64,000 nucleotides of DNA from Cyclobacteriaceae bacterium YHN15 (GTDB taxonomy: Bacteria; Bacteroidota; Bacteroidia; Cytophagales; Cyclobacteriaceae), in contig RKQB01000002.1 in NCBI GenBank assembly GCA_003797895.1, positions 311,354 to 375,353 on the forward strand, in the 5' to 3' direction. The notes under the pieces were generated by a model. It made no database searches. It saw only the letters and a program-made list of their open reading frames with translations, and was not told where the DNA came from. Position numbers and translations under genes: made by a program. Numbering within the stretch: position 1 is the stretch's first letter; every line of letters starts with the position of its first letter. Shown here one piece after another: positions 34,638 through 43,995 of this stretch.

Positions 34638-35885
34638 TTAAGAATTGATAATTTTGGCTTTTTTAAAAATGGAATCATCATATTCCAAGCCCAATCCTGG
34701 ACCTGATGGTACTTTGATAAAACCATTTTCAATGTCAAAATGAGGATAATACCAATCGGGATGTTTTTTCTTTCCTCCAGGAAATTCCTGGTATCCTTCC
34801 AATATAGGCGAAAAAGAAGCAAATTGAAAGAAAGGCGCTGCCAAGGGGTCATCTTTTGGGCTATGAGGTGCAATACTCAGTCCATTGGCAATGGCGAGCT
34901 TTTCCACATAAAAAGCCCTAGTCAACCCTCCATTGTAATATAAGTCAGGTTGAAGCACATGATACACTTTGTTTTGGGCAATATCTCGCCATCTGAGGTA
35001 GGAAGTATCCTGTTCTCCACCAGCCAGTTTCATTGTTTTCAGACTACTGGCAATCTTTTGATTGGATGCATAATCTTCCCAATAACAGGGTTCTTCAAAA
35101 ATGGATACGCCATTTTCCTCTAAAAAACCAGCCATCTTGAGCCCTTCCTGAAGATCAAATGAACTGTTGGCATCTGCATAAATGCTTAGGTCATCCCCAA
35201 AAGTTTTCCTTATCAAATGGATCAGATTTTCAGAACGACCAGGTGCAGCATCGGCATTGCGACTCATTCTCCCCCCTACTTTTACTTTGATGGCTTTGGC
35301 ACCTGTCTCGGCAAGCTGTCTTTGAAGATTGGCTACTTCTTCTTCCGGACTGGTTTCCCGGGTGAGGCTGGACACATACATAGGGATTTCGGACCGGATC
35401 CTTTTTCCAAAAAAATCAGAAGCAGGAATTCCAACAGCTTTTCCCAATAAATCCATCACTGCGATTTCGATCTGTCCTATACAATTGAACAATGGAATTC
35501 CGGAATACTTATAAACCCCTCTGTCATGAGCGATGGTATCCAAAATCTGTTCGATATCACGCGCATCTTTGCCTATAAAAAAGGGTTGAATCAACTTTTG
35601 CAGAATCGGTAAGAGAAACTCCATTCTGAAATTCAAGACTGTGATTCCCTGAAGTCCTTCTTTTGAAGTAACTACTATAAAGCGCTGGCCAACAGATTCA
35701 AGAATTTCAATCTTTTGAATGATAATGGGGAGTTCTATGACAGATTGAATGTCCAAAATAGGGGAAGGATAAGTATTCCCGCTTTCTAGATCCTTCATAA
35801 AAGGGAAATTATTCCTAATGTTAAAACTGGGAGCCAAGCCAAGTAGCGCACTTTTTGAGATAAATTCCCGTCTTTTCATTTTCAT
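34638..35885 (-). CDS. Enolase-superfamily (MR/MLE) sugar-acid dehydratase-like protein
   Basis: This 415-residue protein has the mandelate racemase/muconate lactonising enzyme fold. It shows base K200-V-K202 (IKVKVGG), metal ligands D238 (YADANSS), E264/E265 (FEEP) and E291 (GGEQD), and H341 (IAPHSP). These fit acid-sugar dehydratases or epimerases. Unusually, the N-terminus carries a twin-arginine-like export signal (MKRREFISKSALLGLAPS), suggesting a periplasmic enzyme. It lies between two GH2 genes with 31-bp and 19-bp gaps. Confidence 0.82.
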   Translation of the reverse strand: MKMKRREFISKSALLGLAPSFNIRNNFPFMKDLESGNTYPSPILDIQSVIELPIIIQKIEILESVGQRFIVVTSKEGLQGITVLNFRMEFLLPILQKLIQPFFIGKDARDIEQILDTIAHDRGVYKYSGIPLFNCIGQIEIAVMDLLGKAVGIPASDFFGKRIRSEIPMYVSSLTRETSPEEEVANLQRQLAETGAKAIKVKVGGRMSRNADAAPGRSENLIHLIRKTFGDDLSIYADANSSFDLQEGLKMAGFLEENGVSIFEEPCYWEDYASNQKIASSLKTMKLAGGEQDTSYLRWRDIAQNKVYHVLQPDLYYNGGLTRAFYVEKLAIANGLSIAPHSPKDDPLAAPFFQFASFSPILEGYQEFPGGKKKHPDWYYPHFDIENGFIKVPSGPGLGLEYDDSIFKKAKIINS

Positions 35886-35916
35886 TCAATTTCGTGGCTT
35901 AATTACTTCTGGCACT

Positions 35917-38748
35917 TCATTTAAATTCAAACCATAATTTGATTCCAAAGGGAGTGTCCCCTCCGTGACTGACTGCCCTGATTTTGTTTCCACTGGGCCC
36001 CATAGTTTCAGGACCGGCAAACTTATTTCCTATGGGTGAAATCTGATGCAGGAATGACAGATCTCCTTCAGGCATTTTGGGAGTCACGCCGGCTGTTGCA
36101 TGAGGTGGGTTTTCCGGATTATAAATTTTAAAAAACAAACCTGGTGTCTCGGTAAATATATTTATGGATCCTTCCTCGGTTTTTAATTGCAGGGCATACA
36201 AATTGGCATGGTATCCTTTAAATTCAGGGTATATCAATTTTTCATAGCTATAGCCTGTCATGGTATTGTTGTAATCTTTTTCCCATAAACCAAATTCAGC
36301 ACCCTTTATCCTGTTTTTCCAAACCCGATAGGGTCCATTTCCAACCCAGGAAATACCTTTTATTTTTTGCTCAGGGTAGGAAAAAGACAGACCCAAATAA
36401 TCTATTTCCTGCCCGTTCAATAATGGACCCAAAGCTTCAAATGAGATTAAGCCTGATGGATGAACCGTCCATATGGCTTCTTTTGGAAATGAACTATAAT
36501 GTGTAATCACTTTGATATTACCCTGTTCATCCATTTCCCAGGCTACTTTCTCAACTTGTGAATCAACACCAACCACAAATGGCCCATCTTTCAAGGAATA
36601 CAGTTTTTCACCTTTATTTACCTGCTGAAGAGTCCCATCCTTGAGATTGAATAGATAATGCATTTCTCCTGCCTTTACAGAAAGATTTCCATCTAATTCC
36701 TCCAATTCTGTTGATTTAACTTCTTTAATGGTAGTTTCTTTCAGTTTTCTTTGAGCATATTGTTTGGAAGAAGATATGGCCCAGGTCCAAGTATAAACCT
36801 CTCTACCTTCCCAGTCATAAGCCGATAGTTTCAAAAAATCCGCATTGGAAATCGGGCTGTTCAAACCTAGATTGATTTTCCGAATTTCTCCAGGCTGGAT
36901 ATCCGGCAAGGATAATTCTCCTTTTTTAATTTCCGCGATTCCATCAAAACCTTCGAGGGTATGTAAACTCCATTCGATTCTACATTCATTTAAAGAAGAA
37001 TACAGATATTGATTTTCTATCCATAAATCCCCATTAAAGAATTGATTCATGGTGAAGGGCTTAATCTGAATCGGAGACCATATATTCTTAATGGTATAAA
37101 AACTACCTTCCTTTTCCTTGAAAGGCCCTAAAATCCCATCAGGGGCATGGTTTCCATCTGCATCCAGTTCCCCATTTCGGTCTGTTCTCACCACAGCCTC
37201 ATCAGCAAATACCCAAAGGAAACCACCGCTAGCCACTGGATTCCGCATGAAGTCGTTCCAATGGTCTTCTAAGCCAGCCCCATGTCCTCCGTCATACAGG
37301 CCATGCATAAACTCAGTGGGCATAAAAGGCGTTTGACCATGGGTTAACCTATGTATTCCTGAATTGAATCTAAAATAATGATGGGTGTCCATTCCGTTCC
37401 TGATCAACCATGGATAAATAACCGGTCGCTTTTGGATATCGTATTCATGAAACCATTTTTCATTTTCAAAATCCCAACCTCCCTCATTGCCATGGTCCCA
37501 TATTACAACAGAAGGATGATTGCCATCTTTGATAACGGTACTTTTGATAACTTTTGGGCCAATTTCGGTATCGTAACCCTGTTGCCATCCTGCCACTTCA
37601 TCCAGGACAAACAAGCCAAGAGAATCACACAAATCAAGGAATCTTTCATCGGGAGGATAATGGGACATACGCACTGCATTCATATTCATTTCCTTCATCA
37701 GCAAAATATCTTCCTTATGGTTGGCATCACTTAATGCCCTACCCGTGGTCGGGTAAAAAGAATGACGGTTGACTCCTTTAAAAATAATCCGCTGACCGTT
37801 AACATAAAGTCCATCCTGTTCTCTGAGTTCCACTGTTCTAAAACCAACCCTTTCTATTTTTTCAAAAAGGATTTTTTCATTATCAATTAAGGAAATTTTA
37901 GCTTGATATAAAGAAGGTTTTTCAGGATTCCAGGCCTTTATTCCTTCGAACTTTCCTTTTATCCAGGTTTCCTTATTTAATTGGCTGACATTAATTTTGC
38001 CATGAGAAACCTTCCCGCTAATATCCAGTATCTCAACTGCTATTTTTCCATTTTTTGGAGGATTTACTATATTTAGGAGTGCCTCAAAACTCCCATCTGC
38101 TTTTGCATTCAAAGCTATCCTCTCAATATGGCTTTGAGGCAATACCTCAAGGTATACAGGCCTGAAAATTCCTCCAAAAATCCAAAAGTCTGCCTCCCTT
38201 TCTGCTCTGTTGACGGAGCTGTTTGATGAATGTTTGGCCACTTCCACTTCCAGCAAATTCTCCTCTCCAAACATTAAAAAATCCGTTACCAAATGGCTGA
38301 ATCTGTAAAATCCCCCCTGATGTACCTCACCAACTTCCCTTCCATTAAGTTTTACCCTTGTATCCGTCATGGCTCCCTCAAAAACAATTTTGATGCTTTG
38401 GCCTCTCCATTCTTCAGGTACCAAAAAAAGATGTCTGTAATATCCTACTTCCTTTCCTAGAATACGGTTTGGATTATTATGGTCATGTCCGTAATTATAG
38501 GTTCCAAAGCCATGCAGCTCCCAATTGGAAGGGACCGGTATTTCTGACCATTCTTCCGCCTTCCTGCCCTCATTGACCATAAATTGCCAATTTACTGTAT
38601 TGGCAGCATCTATTCCTGATAAATAGTGTCTTTTATAATTCACCATATCTTGGCATACTGCAAGATTCGGTAAAATAAAAATGAGTATTAAAACGAACAA
38701 ATTGACCCGATGTATAGAAAACAAACTTTGAAGAACTAAATAATTCAT
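35917..38748 (-). CDS. Glycoside hydrolase family 2 beta-galactosidase-like protein (943 residues)
   Basis: This large GH2 enzyme has an N-terminal signal/membrane segment (NLFVLILIFILPNLAVCQ), a sugar-binding domain (about 40-205), an Ig-like domain (210-310), a TIM barrel (310-600) with acid/base E422 (DHGNEGG) and nucleophile E479 (PTEFMHG), and C-terminal beta-galactosidase small-chain-like domains. It probably acts in the periplasm. First gene of the minus-strand GH2/MR-MLE/GH2 operon and divergent from the uronate operon (197-bp gap). Confidence 0.88.
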   Translation of the reverse strand: MNYLVLQSLFSIHRVNLFVLILIFILPNLAVCQDMVNYKRHYLSGIDAANTVNWQFMVNEGRKAEEWSEIPVPSNWELHGFGTYNYGHDHNNPNRILGKEVGYYRHLFLVPEEWRGQSIKIVFEGAMTDTRVKLNGREVGEVHQGGFYRFSHLVTDFLMFGEENLLEVEVAKHSSNSSVNRAEREADFWIFGGIFRPVYLEVLPQSHIERIALNAKADGSFEALLNIVNPPKNGKIAVEILDISGKVSHGKINVSQLNKETWIKGKFEGIKAWNPEKPSLYQAKISLIDNEKILFEKIERVGFRTVELREQDGLYVNGQRIIFKGVNRHSFYPTTGRALSDANHKEDILLMKEMNMNAVRMSHYPPDERFLDLCDSLGLFVLDEVAGWQQGYDTEIGPKVIKSTVIKDGNHPSVVIWDHGNEGGWDFENEKWFHEYDIQKRPVIYPWLIRNGMDTHHYFRFNSGIHRLTHGQTPFMPTEFMHGLYDGGHGAGLEDHWNDFMRNPVASGGFLWVFADEAVVRTDRNGELDADGNHAPDGILGPFKEKEGSFYTIKNIWSPIQIKPFTMNQFFNGDLWIENQYLYSSLNECRIEWSLHTLEGFDGIAEIKKGELSLPDIQPGEIRKINLGLNSPISNADFLKLSAYDWEGREVYTWTWAISSSKQYAQRKLKETTIKEVKSTELEELDGNLSVKAGEMHYLFNLKDGTLQQVNKGEKLYSLKDGPFVVGVDSQVEKVAWEMDEQGNIKVITHYSSFPKEAIWTVHPSGLISFEALGPLLNGQEIDYLGLSFSYPEQKIKGISWVGNGPYRVWKNRIKGAEFGLWEKDYNNTMTGYSYEKLIYPEFKGYHANLYALQLKTEEGSINIFTETPGLFFKIYNPENPPHATAGVTPKMPEGDLSFLHQISPIGNKFAGPETMGPSGNKIRAVSHGGDTPFGIKLWFEFK

Positions 38749-38871
38749 ATTTGTATGATTTGAAATAGAATAATAACCGTTTAAAGATGTCTTAAGAAAC
38801 TTTGCCAGATAATCTCTAAATTAAAGCATTGATTCCTGAATATTGTAAAATTCTACCTTGATTTCGTAAGG

Positions 38872-38901
38872 AAGCCAATTTTAATTTTGAAAAATTGGCT
38901 T
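38872..38901. promoter_or_regulatory. Perfect 11-bp inverted repeat in the divergent promoter region
   Basis: AAGCCAATTTT / AAAATTGGCTT with an 8-nt spacer lies in the 197-bp gap between the GH2 operon and the DUF1080-uxaC-uxuA operon, 44 bp before the DUF1080 start. It could be the operator of a sugar-acid regulator controlling one or both operons, or an RNA hairpin in the leader. Confidence 0.45.
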
Positions 38902-38945
38902 AAAATGAGGAATTTGAAAATCAATATAACAATTATAAATCCAGC

Positions 38946-40334
38946 ATGAAAAATCATATAAAAATTACCCTTTTTTCAATTTTAATATGGGCTATGGCAT
39001 CTTGCCAGTCTTCTCCTCAAAAAACAAGCGAAAACACTTGGATTGAACTATTTAACAAAGAAAATATGGAGGGTTGGAAGATTGTTGCAGGGGAAGCACC
39101 CTTTGAAGTAAAAGATTCGGAAATCATTGGTTATGCCAAAGCCAATACTCCTAACACTTTTTTGATAACAGAGCAGGAATACAGCGATTTTATCCTGGAA
39201 TTAGACCTCAAAATTGAGGATCTTTCCAGTAATTCCGGTATTATGGTAAGAGGTCAATTTGATCCAAGTGCCAAAGAAGGTAAGGGTTTGGTATTCGGTT
39301 ACCAGATTGAAGCAGATCCTACTGAGAGGGCTTGGTCAGGGGGAGTTTATGATGAAGCGAGAAGAGGTTGGCTTTATCCATTAGATTTAAATCCCAATGC
39401 CAAAGCAGTTTTTAAAATGAATGAATGGAATTCCTATAGAATTGAGGTAATTGGCAATGAAATCAAAACCTGGATCAACGGTCAGGAAGTTGCTTATGTT
39501 GTAGATGATATGGATGCCAAAGGATTTATTGGCCTTCAGGTTCATAGCATCAAAAATCCGGAAGATGAAGGAAACAGAACTTATTTTAGAAATGTCAGAA
39601 TCCAAACAGAAAACCTGGTTTCTACTCCCTTCAAAGGAGATATTTTTGTGGTCAATACAGGTTTGAATCAATTTACCGAACTAGAAAAGCAGCATGGCTG
39701 GAAATTGTTATTTGACGGAAACACCTCAAATGGATGGAAAGGTGCTTACAAGGAAAATTTTCCTGAAAAAGGTTGGCATATAGCAGAAGGGATTTTGAAG
39801 ATTGAAGCAGCAGATGGAGGAGAATCATCAAATTTCGGGGATATAGTGACAGTGGAAAAATTCAGTGCCTTTGATCTTGCCTTTGATTTTAAAATGACTG
39901 AAGGAGCCAATAGTGGTGTCAAGTATTTTGTAACCCTTTCAGAAGGCAATACAGGATCTGCCATTGGATTGGAATATCAGATTTTAGATGATGAGAGACA
40001 CCCAGATGCCAAGATGGGTATTGAAGGTAACAGAACCCTGGCATCCCTATATGATTTGATCAAAGCAGAGAAACAAGCCCGTTTTGTTAAAGGCCCAGGA
40101 GAATGGAACAAAGGAAGAATTATTGTCTATCCTGACAATAGAGTGGAACATTACCTTAATGGGGTTAAAGTTTTGGAGTATGTAAGAGGTTCTCAGGAAT
40201 ATCGTGATTTAGTAGCCATAAGCAAGTACAAAATTTGGGAGAACTTTGGTGAAGCTCCCGAAGGACATATCCTGCTTCAGGATCATGGAGATGAAGTCCA
40301 TTTTAAAAATATTAAAATCAAAACATTACAATAA
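38946..40334 (+). CDS. Double-DUF1080 (3-keto-glycoside hydrolase/lyase-like) lipoprotein
   Basis: This 462-residue lipoprotein (lipobox MASC) contains two concanavalin-like DUF1080 domains. The first (about 30-225) has ELFNKENMEGWKIV, SSNSGIMVRGQ, YDEARRGWLYP and WNSYRIEVIGN. The second (about 250-462) has KLLFDGNTSNGWKG, NSGVKYFV, GLEYQILDDERHPDA, ASLYDLIKAE and VEHYLNGVKVLEY. DUF1080 enzymes cleave glycosides after oxidation of C3 to a ketone. The next gene encodes a Tat-exported Gfo/Idh/MocA oxidoreductase that could perform this oxidation, 12 bp downstream. First gene of the uronate operon. Confidence 0.85.
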   Translation: MKNHIKITLFSILIWAMASCQSSPQKTSENTWIELFNKENMEGWKIVAGEAPFEVKDSEIIGYAKANTPNTFLITEQEYSDFILELDLKIEDLSSNSGIMVRGQFDPSAKEGKGLVFGYQIEADPTERAWSGGVYDEARRGWLYPLDLNPNAKAVFKMNEWNSYRIEVIGNEIKTWINGQEVAYVVDDMDAKGFIGLQVHSIKNPEDEGNRTYFRNVRIQTENLVSTPFKGDIFVVNTGLNQFTELEKQHGWKLLFDGNTSNGWKGAYKENFPEKGWHIAEGILKIEAADGGESSNFGDIVTVEKFSAFDLAFDFKMTEGANSGVKYFVTLSEGNTGSAIGLEYQILDDERHPDAKMGIEGNRTLASLYDLIKAEKQARFVKGPGEWNKGRIIVYPDNRVEHYLNGVKVLEYVRGSQEYRDLVAISKYKIWENFGEAPEGHILLQDHGDEVHFKNIKIKTLQ

Positions 40335-40346
40335 ACTCTAAAGAAC

Positions 40347-41696
40347 ATGGATAATAAACCAAACAATAGAAGGGAATTTCTCAAAAAATCAACCTTAGCT
40401 ACAGTAGGGATTTCTTCATTAGGAGCAATTGGTTTTTCTGCCAAAAGTTATGGCAATATCATTGGAGCCAACGAACGCTTGAATATTGCCATTGCTGGAT
40501 TGGGAAGAAGATTGGGAGCTTTCTATGATCCTATAGCCAGGCCAGAAAGCAATGTAAACTTACATACACTTTGTGATGTGATGCTATCCCAAAGAGAAAG
40601 AGCTGCAGAAAAGTTTTCTCAACATATAAGCTACAAACCTGCTCTTGAAAACAGTATTCTCAAAGTCATCGAGAACAAGGAAATAGATGTGTTGATCAAT
40701 GCCACACCAGACCATTGGCATGCACCAGGCACCTGGATGGCGGTAGCTGCTGGAAAACATGTGTATGTGGAGAAGCCATGCAGTCACAATCCAAGGGAAG
40801 GAGAATTGTTGGTGGAGTTCAAAAACAAGTACAAAAAGGTGATACAGATGGGAAACCAACAACGATCTTCTTTTCACACAATTGAGATCATCAATGACAT
40901 CCATAATGGCGTTATTGGCAAACCTTTCAGGGCTGTTGCATTTTACAGCAATGGACGTGGGCCTGTCCCACATCAGGTGGAGCAAGCACCTCCGGCAGGT
41001 TTGGACTGGGAATTGTTCCAAGGCCCTGCACCTCGTAGAAAATACACCCATGATACCTGGGATTACAACTGGCATTGGTATAATTGGGATTATGGAACGG
41101 CAGAAACCGGCAATAATGCTACCCACGAATTGGATGTGGCGAGATGGGCGTTGCAGGTTGAGTTCCCGAAACATGTAAATGTAGATGCCGGAAAATACCA
41201 CTTTGTTGATGATGGATGGACCATGTATGACACCATGTATGCCACCTTCCAGTTTGAAGGAGATAAAACCATTGTTTGGGATGGTAAAAGCAGAAATTCG
41301 TACAACACTTACGGTGCTGACCGTGGAACAATCATATATGGAACCGAAGGCTCTGTCTTTGTAAACCGAGGTTTGTACAGATTGTACGACCGTGGTGGCA
41401 AATTGGTGAAAGAAGTTCAATCCCGTGGTGAAGAGGGAAGTACCAACTTAGGTGGTGGTGGAGACAATACTACTGACCATGTGGTCAATTTCTTTGAAGC
41501 CATCAGGGGGAAGCAAAAACAAAATTCAACCATTGAAGAAGGGGCAGTTAGTACCCTGCTCTGCCATTTGGCCAATATATCCTACAGAATTGGAGAAAAT
41601 TTCGATTGTGATCCTACCAATGGGCACATCAAAAATACCAAGGGTATGTCACTGTGGACCAGAGAATATGAAAAGGGTTGGGAGCCAAAACTTTAA
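40347..41696 (+). CDS. Gfo/Idh/MocA-family oxidoreductase, Tat-exported
   Basis: This 449-residue protein has a twin-arginine signal (NNRREFLKKSTLATVG), a Rossmann NAD(P) domain (NIAIAGLGRRLGAFYD) and the family catalytic motif EKP at 142-144 (HVYVEKP), with a C-terminal alpha/beta domain typical of glycoside or sugar dehydrogenases. Tat export implies it leaves folded with its cofactor bound and works in the periplasm. It sits between a DUF1080 lipoprotein and uxaC, 14 bp before uxaC, which fits oxidation of glucuronide or galacturonide substrates at C3. Confidence 0.88.
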   Translation: MDNKPNNRREFLKKSTLATVGISSLGAIGFSAKSYGNIIGANERLNIAIAGLGRRLGAFYDPIARPESNVNLHTLCDVMLSQRERAAEKFSQHISYKPALENSILKVIENKEIDVLINATPDHWHAPGTWMAVAAGKHVYVEKPCSHNPREGELLVEFKNKYKKVIQMGNQQRSSFHTIEIINDIHNGVIGKPFRAVAFYSNGRGPVPHQVEQAPPAGLDWELFQGPAPRRKYTHDTWDYNWHWYNWDYGTAETGNNATHELDVARWALQVEFPKHVNVDAGKYHFVDDGWTMYDTMYATFQFEGDKTIVWDGKSRNSYNTYGADRGTIIYGTEGSVFVNRGLYRLYDRGGKLVKEVQSRGEEGSTNLGGGGDNTTDHVVNFFEAIRGKQKQNSTIEEGAVSTLLCHLANISYRIGENFDCDPTNGHIKNTKGMSLWTREYEKGWEPKL

Positions 41697-41710
41697 GCAA
41701 TATTTGTTAA

Positions 41711-43147
41711 ATGATGAATTTCAATAGCAATAGGAAATTTTTGGATGAAGACTTTCTTTTGGAAAATGAATTTTCAAAAAGGCTGTTTCATGAATATGCG
41801 AAGGACCTTCCATTAATTGATTACCATAACCATTTGCCGCCGGATCAAATTTCTCAAAACAGGATATTTGAAAACATTACACAGGCCTGGTTATATGGAG
41901 ATCATTACAAGTGGCGTGCTATGCGGACTTTGGGAGTAACTGAGAAATATGTTACCGGTGAAGCTTCAGATCTTGATAAATTCAAGAAGTGGGCAGAGTC
42001 AGTACCCTACACCGTTAGAAATCCATTATTTCACTGGACGCACCTTGAATTAAAACGTTATTTTGACATTGGGGATTTACTAAGTGGAGAAAACGCTTTG
42101 GATATTTATCATCAGTCTTCTGAATTGCTCAAGGGCTCAGACTACAGTACCAGGGGTTTATTGGAAATGATGAAAGTAGAAGTAGTGTGCACAACCGATG
42201 ATCCCGCAGATGATCTGCAACATCATCAGGATTATGCCAAAAAACCATCTAATTTCGGCCTTTTTCCAGCATTTAGACCTGATAAATCTTTCGCTATTGA
42301 AAACCCGGAAGCCTATCGGCAATATTTGAAAAAATTGGGTGCTGCTGCAGGAACAGAAATAAAAGATTATGATGACCTCTTACAGACACTCCAATTAAGG
42401 ATAGATTATTTTGACTTCCATGGAGCAAGGTTGTCCGACCATGGATTGGAGCAAATGTATTACTTCAGAGACAACCGCTTTGATGAGCATAAAATTTTCC
42501 AAAAAGTAATTCAAGGAAGCCTTCCTAGCCAGGAAGAAATCGCTTATTTTAAGTTCAGGATTCTTTTGGCCCTTTGCAAAATGTACCAAGCTAAAGGTTG
42601 GACCCAGCAATTCCATCTAGGCGCGATGAGGAACAATAACAGCAGGATGTTCAAAATCTTGGGGCCTGATACCGGTTTTGATTCCATAGGAGATTATTCC
42701 CAAGCTGCTTGTCTATCCGGGTTTTTGAACGAACTGGACAAAACCGATCAGTTGACCAAAACTGTTCTCTATAACCTGAACCCAGGCGATAATGAGGTTT
42801 TTGCTACAATGATAGGAAACTTCAACGATGGCAGTATCAGGGGAAAAATACAGTTTGGCTCGGGATGGTGGTTTTTGGATCAAAAAGATGGCATGGAAGC
42901 GCAGATCAATACCCTATCAAATATGGGGCTGATTGCCACTTTTGTCGGTATGCTTACTGACTCAAGAAGCTTCCTGTCATTTCCCAGACATGAATATTTC
43001 AGAAGGATTCTCTGTAATTTATTCGGAAGAGATATGGCAAAAGGTGAATTGCCTCAAGATGAAAAATGGATGGGTAAAATTGTGCAGGACATTTGCTATT
43101 TCAATGCAAGGAATTATTTTCCTTTTCCAAACCAAGGTAAGCCATGA
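41711..43147 (+). CDS. uxaC: Uronate isomerase
   Basis: This 478-residue cytoplasmic metal enzyme of the amidohydrolase superfamily converts D-glucuronate to D-fructuronate and D-galacturonate to D-tagaturonate. Diagnostic features are the DYHNHLPPDQI metal motif near residue 37, the ITQAWLYGDHYKWRAMRTLGV stretch (read in two parts), CTTDDPADDL and the C-terminal TDSRSFLSFPRHEYFRR. The start could be either of two adjacent Met codons (41711 or 41714). Its stop overlaps the next start by 4 bp. Confidence 0.96.
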   Translation: MMNFNSNRKFLDEDFLLENEFSKRLFHEYAKDLPLIDYHNHLPPDQISQNRIFENITQAWLYGDHYKWRAMRTLGVTEKYVTGEASDLDKFKKWAESVPYTVRNPLFHWTHLELKRYFDIGDLLSGENALDIYHQSSELLKGSDYSTRGLLEMMKVEVVCTTDDPADDLQHHQDYAKKPSNFGLFPAFRPDKSFAIENPEAYRQYLKKLGAAAGTEIKDYDDLLQTLQLRIDYFDFHGARLSDHGLEQMYYFRDNRFDEHKIFQKVIQGSLPSQEEIAYFKFRILLALCKMYQAKGWTQQFHLGAMRNNNSRMFKILGPDTGFDSIGDYSQAACLSGFLNELDKTDQLTKTVLYNLNPGDNEVFATMIGNFNDGSIRGKIQFGSGWWFLDQKDGMEAQINTLSNMGLIATFVGMLTDSRSFLSFPRHEYFRRILCNLFGRDMAKGELPQDEKWMGKIVQDICYFNARNYFPFPNQGKP

Positions 43148-43956
43148 AGATGTTTTCAGTAAAAAATAAAAAAATAATCATAACAGGAGCCACAGGTGTG
43201 CTTGGTGAAGCCATGGCAAAGCATTTGTCCAAGGAAGGAGCTGTGATCATTATCATAGGAAGAACAGCCTCTAAAGTGGAGCATTTGGTGGAGACATTAA
43301 GGAAGGAAGGAGGAAAGGCAGATGGTTTTTTGGCTGATGTCACCAATGAACTGCATGTAGAAAAAGCATCCCAACAAATCAAGAGTAGGTATAAAACCAT
43401 TGATATTTTGATCAACCTTGCTGGAGGAAATATGCCCGATGCCGTTGTCAGACCTGATCAGACCATCCAGGATGTTTCAGCGGAAGTTGTCAAAAAAGTA
43501 ATGGATCTAAATTATCAGGGAACTTTCATCCCTATCAAATATTTTTTTCCCCTTATGCTTGCCAATAAATCCGGCAACATTATCAATATCTCTTCCATGG
43601 CCGCCAGTAGGCCGATGACCCGTGTGATTGGTTATGCCTCAGCAAAGGCGGCTATCGATAACCTTACCAAATGGCTTGCTGTAGAACTGAACCAAAAGCA
43701 TGGGCCGGACTACAGGGTCAATGCCATTGCTCCTGGCTTTTTTCTTACAGATCAGAATAGAGGTTTGTTGACTGAAAAAAACGGTCAACTGACCCAAAGG
43801 GGAAAACAGATAATTGAACATACCCCAATGGGAAGATTCGGTAATCCTGAGGACTTGCTTGGAACCCTGCAATGGCTCTGTTCCGATGCTTCCAGGTTCG
43901 TTACGGGAACCATTGTAGCTGTTGACGGTGGTTTTTCCGCTTATTCAGGCGTTTAA
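43144..43956 (+). CDS. uxuB: SDR-type D-fructuronate reductase (mannonate oxidoreductase)
   Basis: This 270-residue short-chain dehydrogenase has TGATGVLGEAMA, NLAGGNMPD in the structural motif, ISSMAAS and YASAKAA. In Bacteroidota an SDR replaces the long-chain UxuB and reduces fructuronate to D-mannonate. Position between uxaC (4-bp overlap) and uxuA supports this reaction. The symbol reflects function, not homology to E. coli UxuB. Confidence 0.86.
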   Translation: MKMFSVKNKKIIITGATGVLGEAMAKHLSKEGAVIIIIGRTASKVEHLVETLRKEGGKADGFLADVTNELHVEKASQQIKSRYKTIDILINLAGGNMPDAVVRPDQTIQDVSAEVVKKVMDLNYQGTFIPIKYFFPLMLANKSGNIINISSMAASRPMTRVIGYASAKAAIDNLTKWLAVELNQKHGPDYRVNAIAPGFFLTDQNRGLLTEKNGQLTQRGKQIIEHTPMGRFGNPEDLLGTLQWLCSDASRFVTGTIVAVDGGFSAYSGV

Positions 43957-43995
43957 ATATTTAAAATTTCTAATTACAAATAACCTAATTCTCCT

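Noticed and set aside
34619..34873. N-terminal extension of the 616-residue GH2 protein to 34873
   Set aside because: It overlaps the enolase-superfamily gene in another frame. A clear signal peptide starts at 34618, 19 bp after that gene ends.
40584..41420. 278-codon minus-strand ORF opposite the Gfo/Idh/MocA gene
   Set aside because: The plus strand carries a complete, recognisable enzyme with Tat signal and EKP motif; the reverse frame has no family features.
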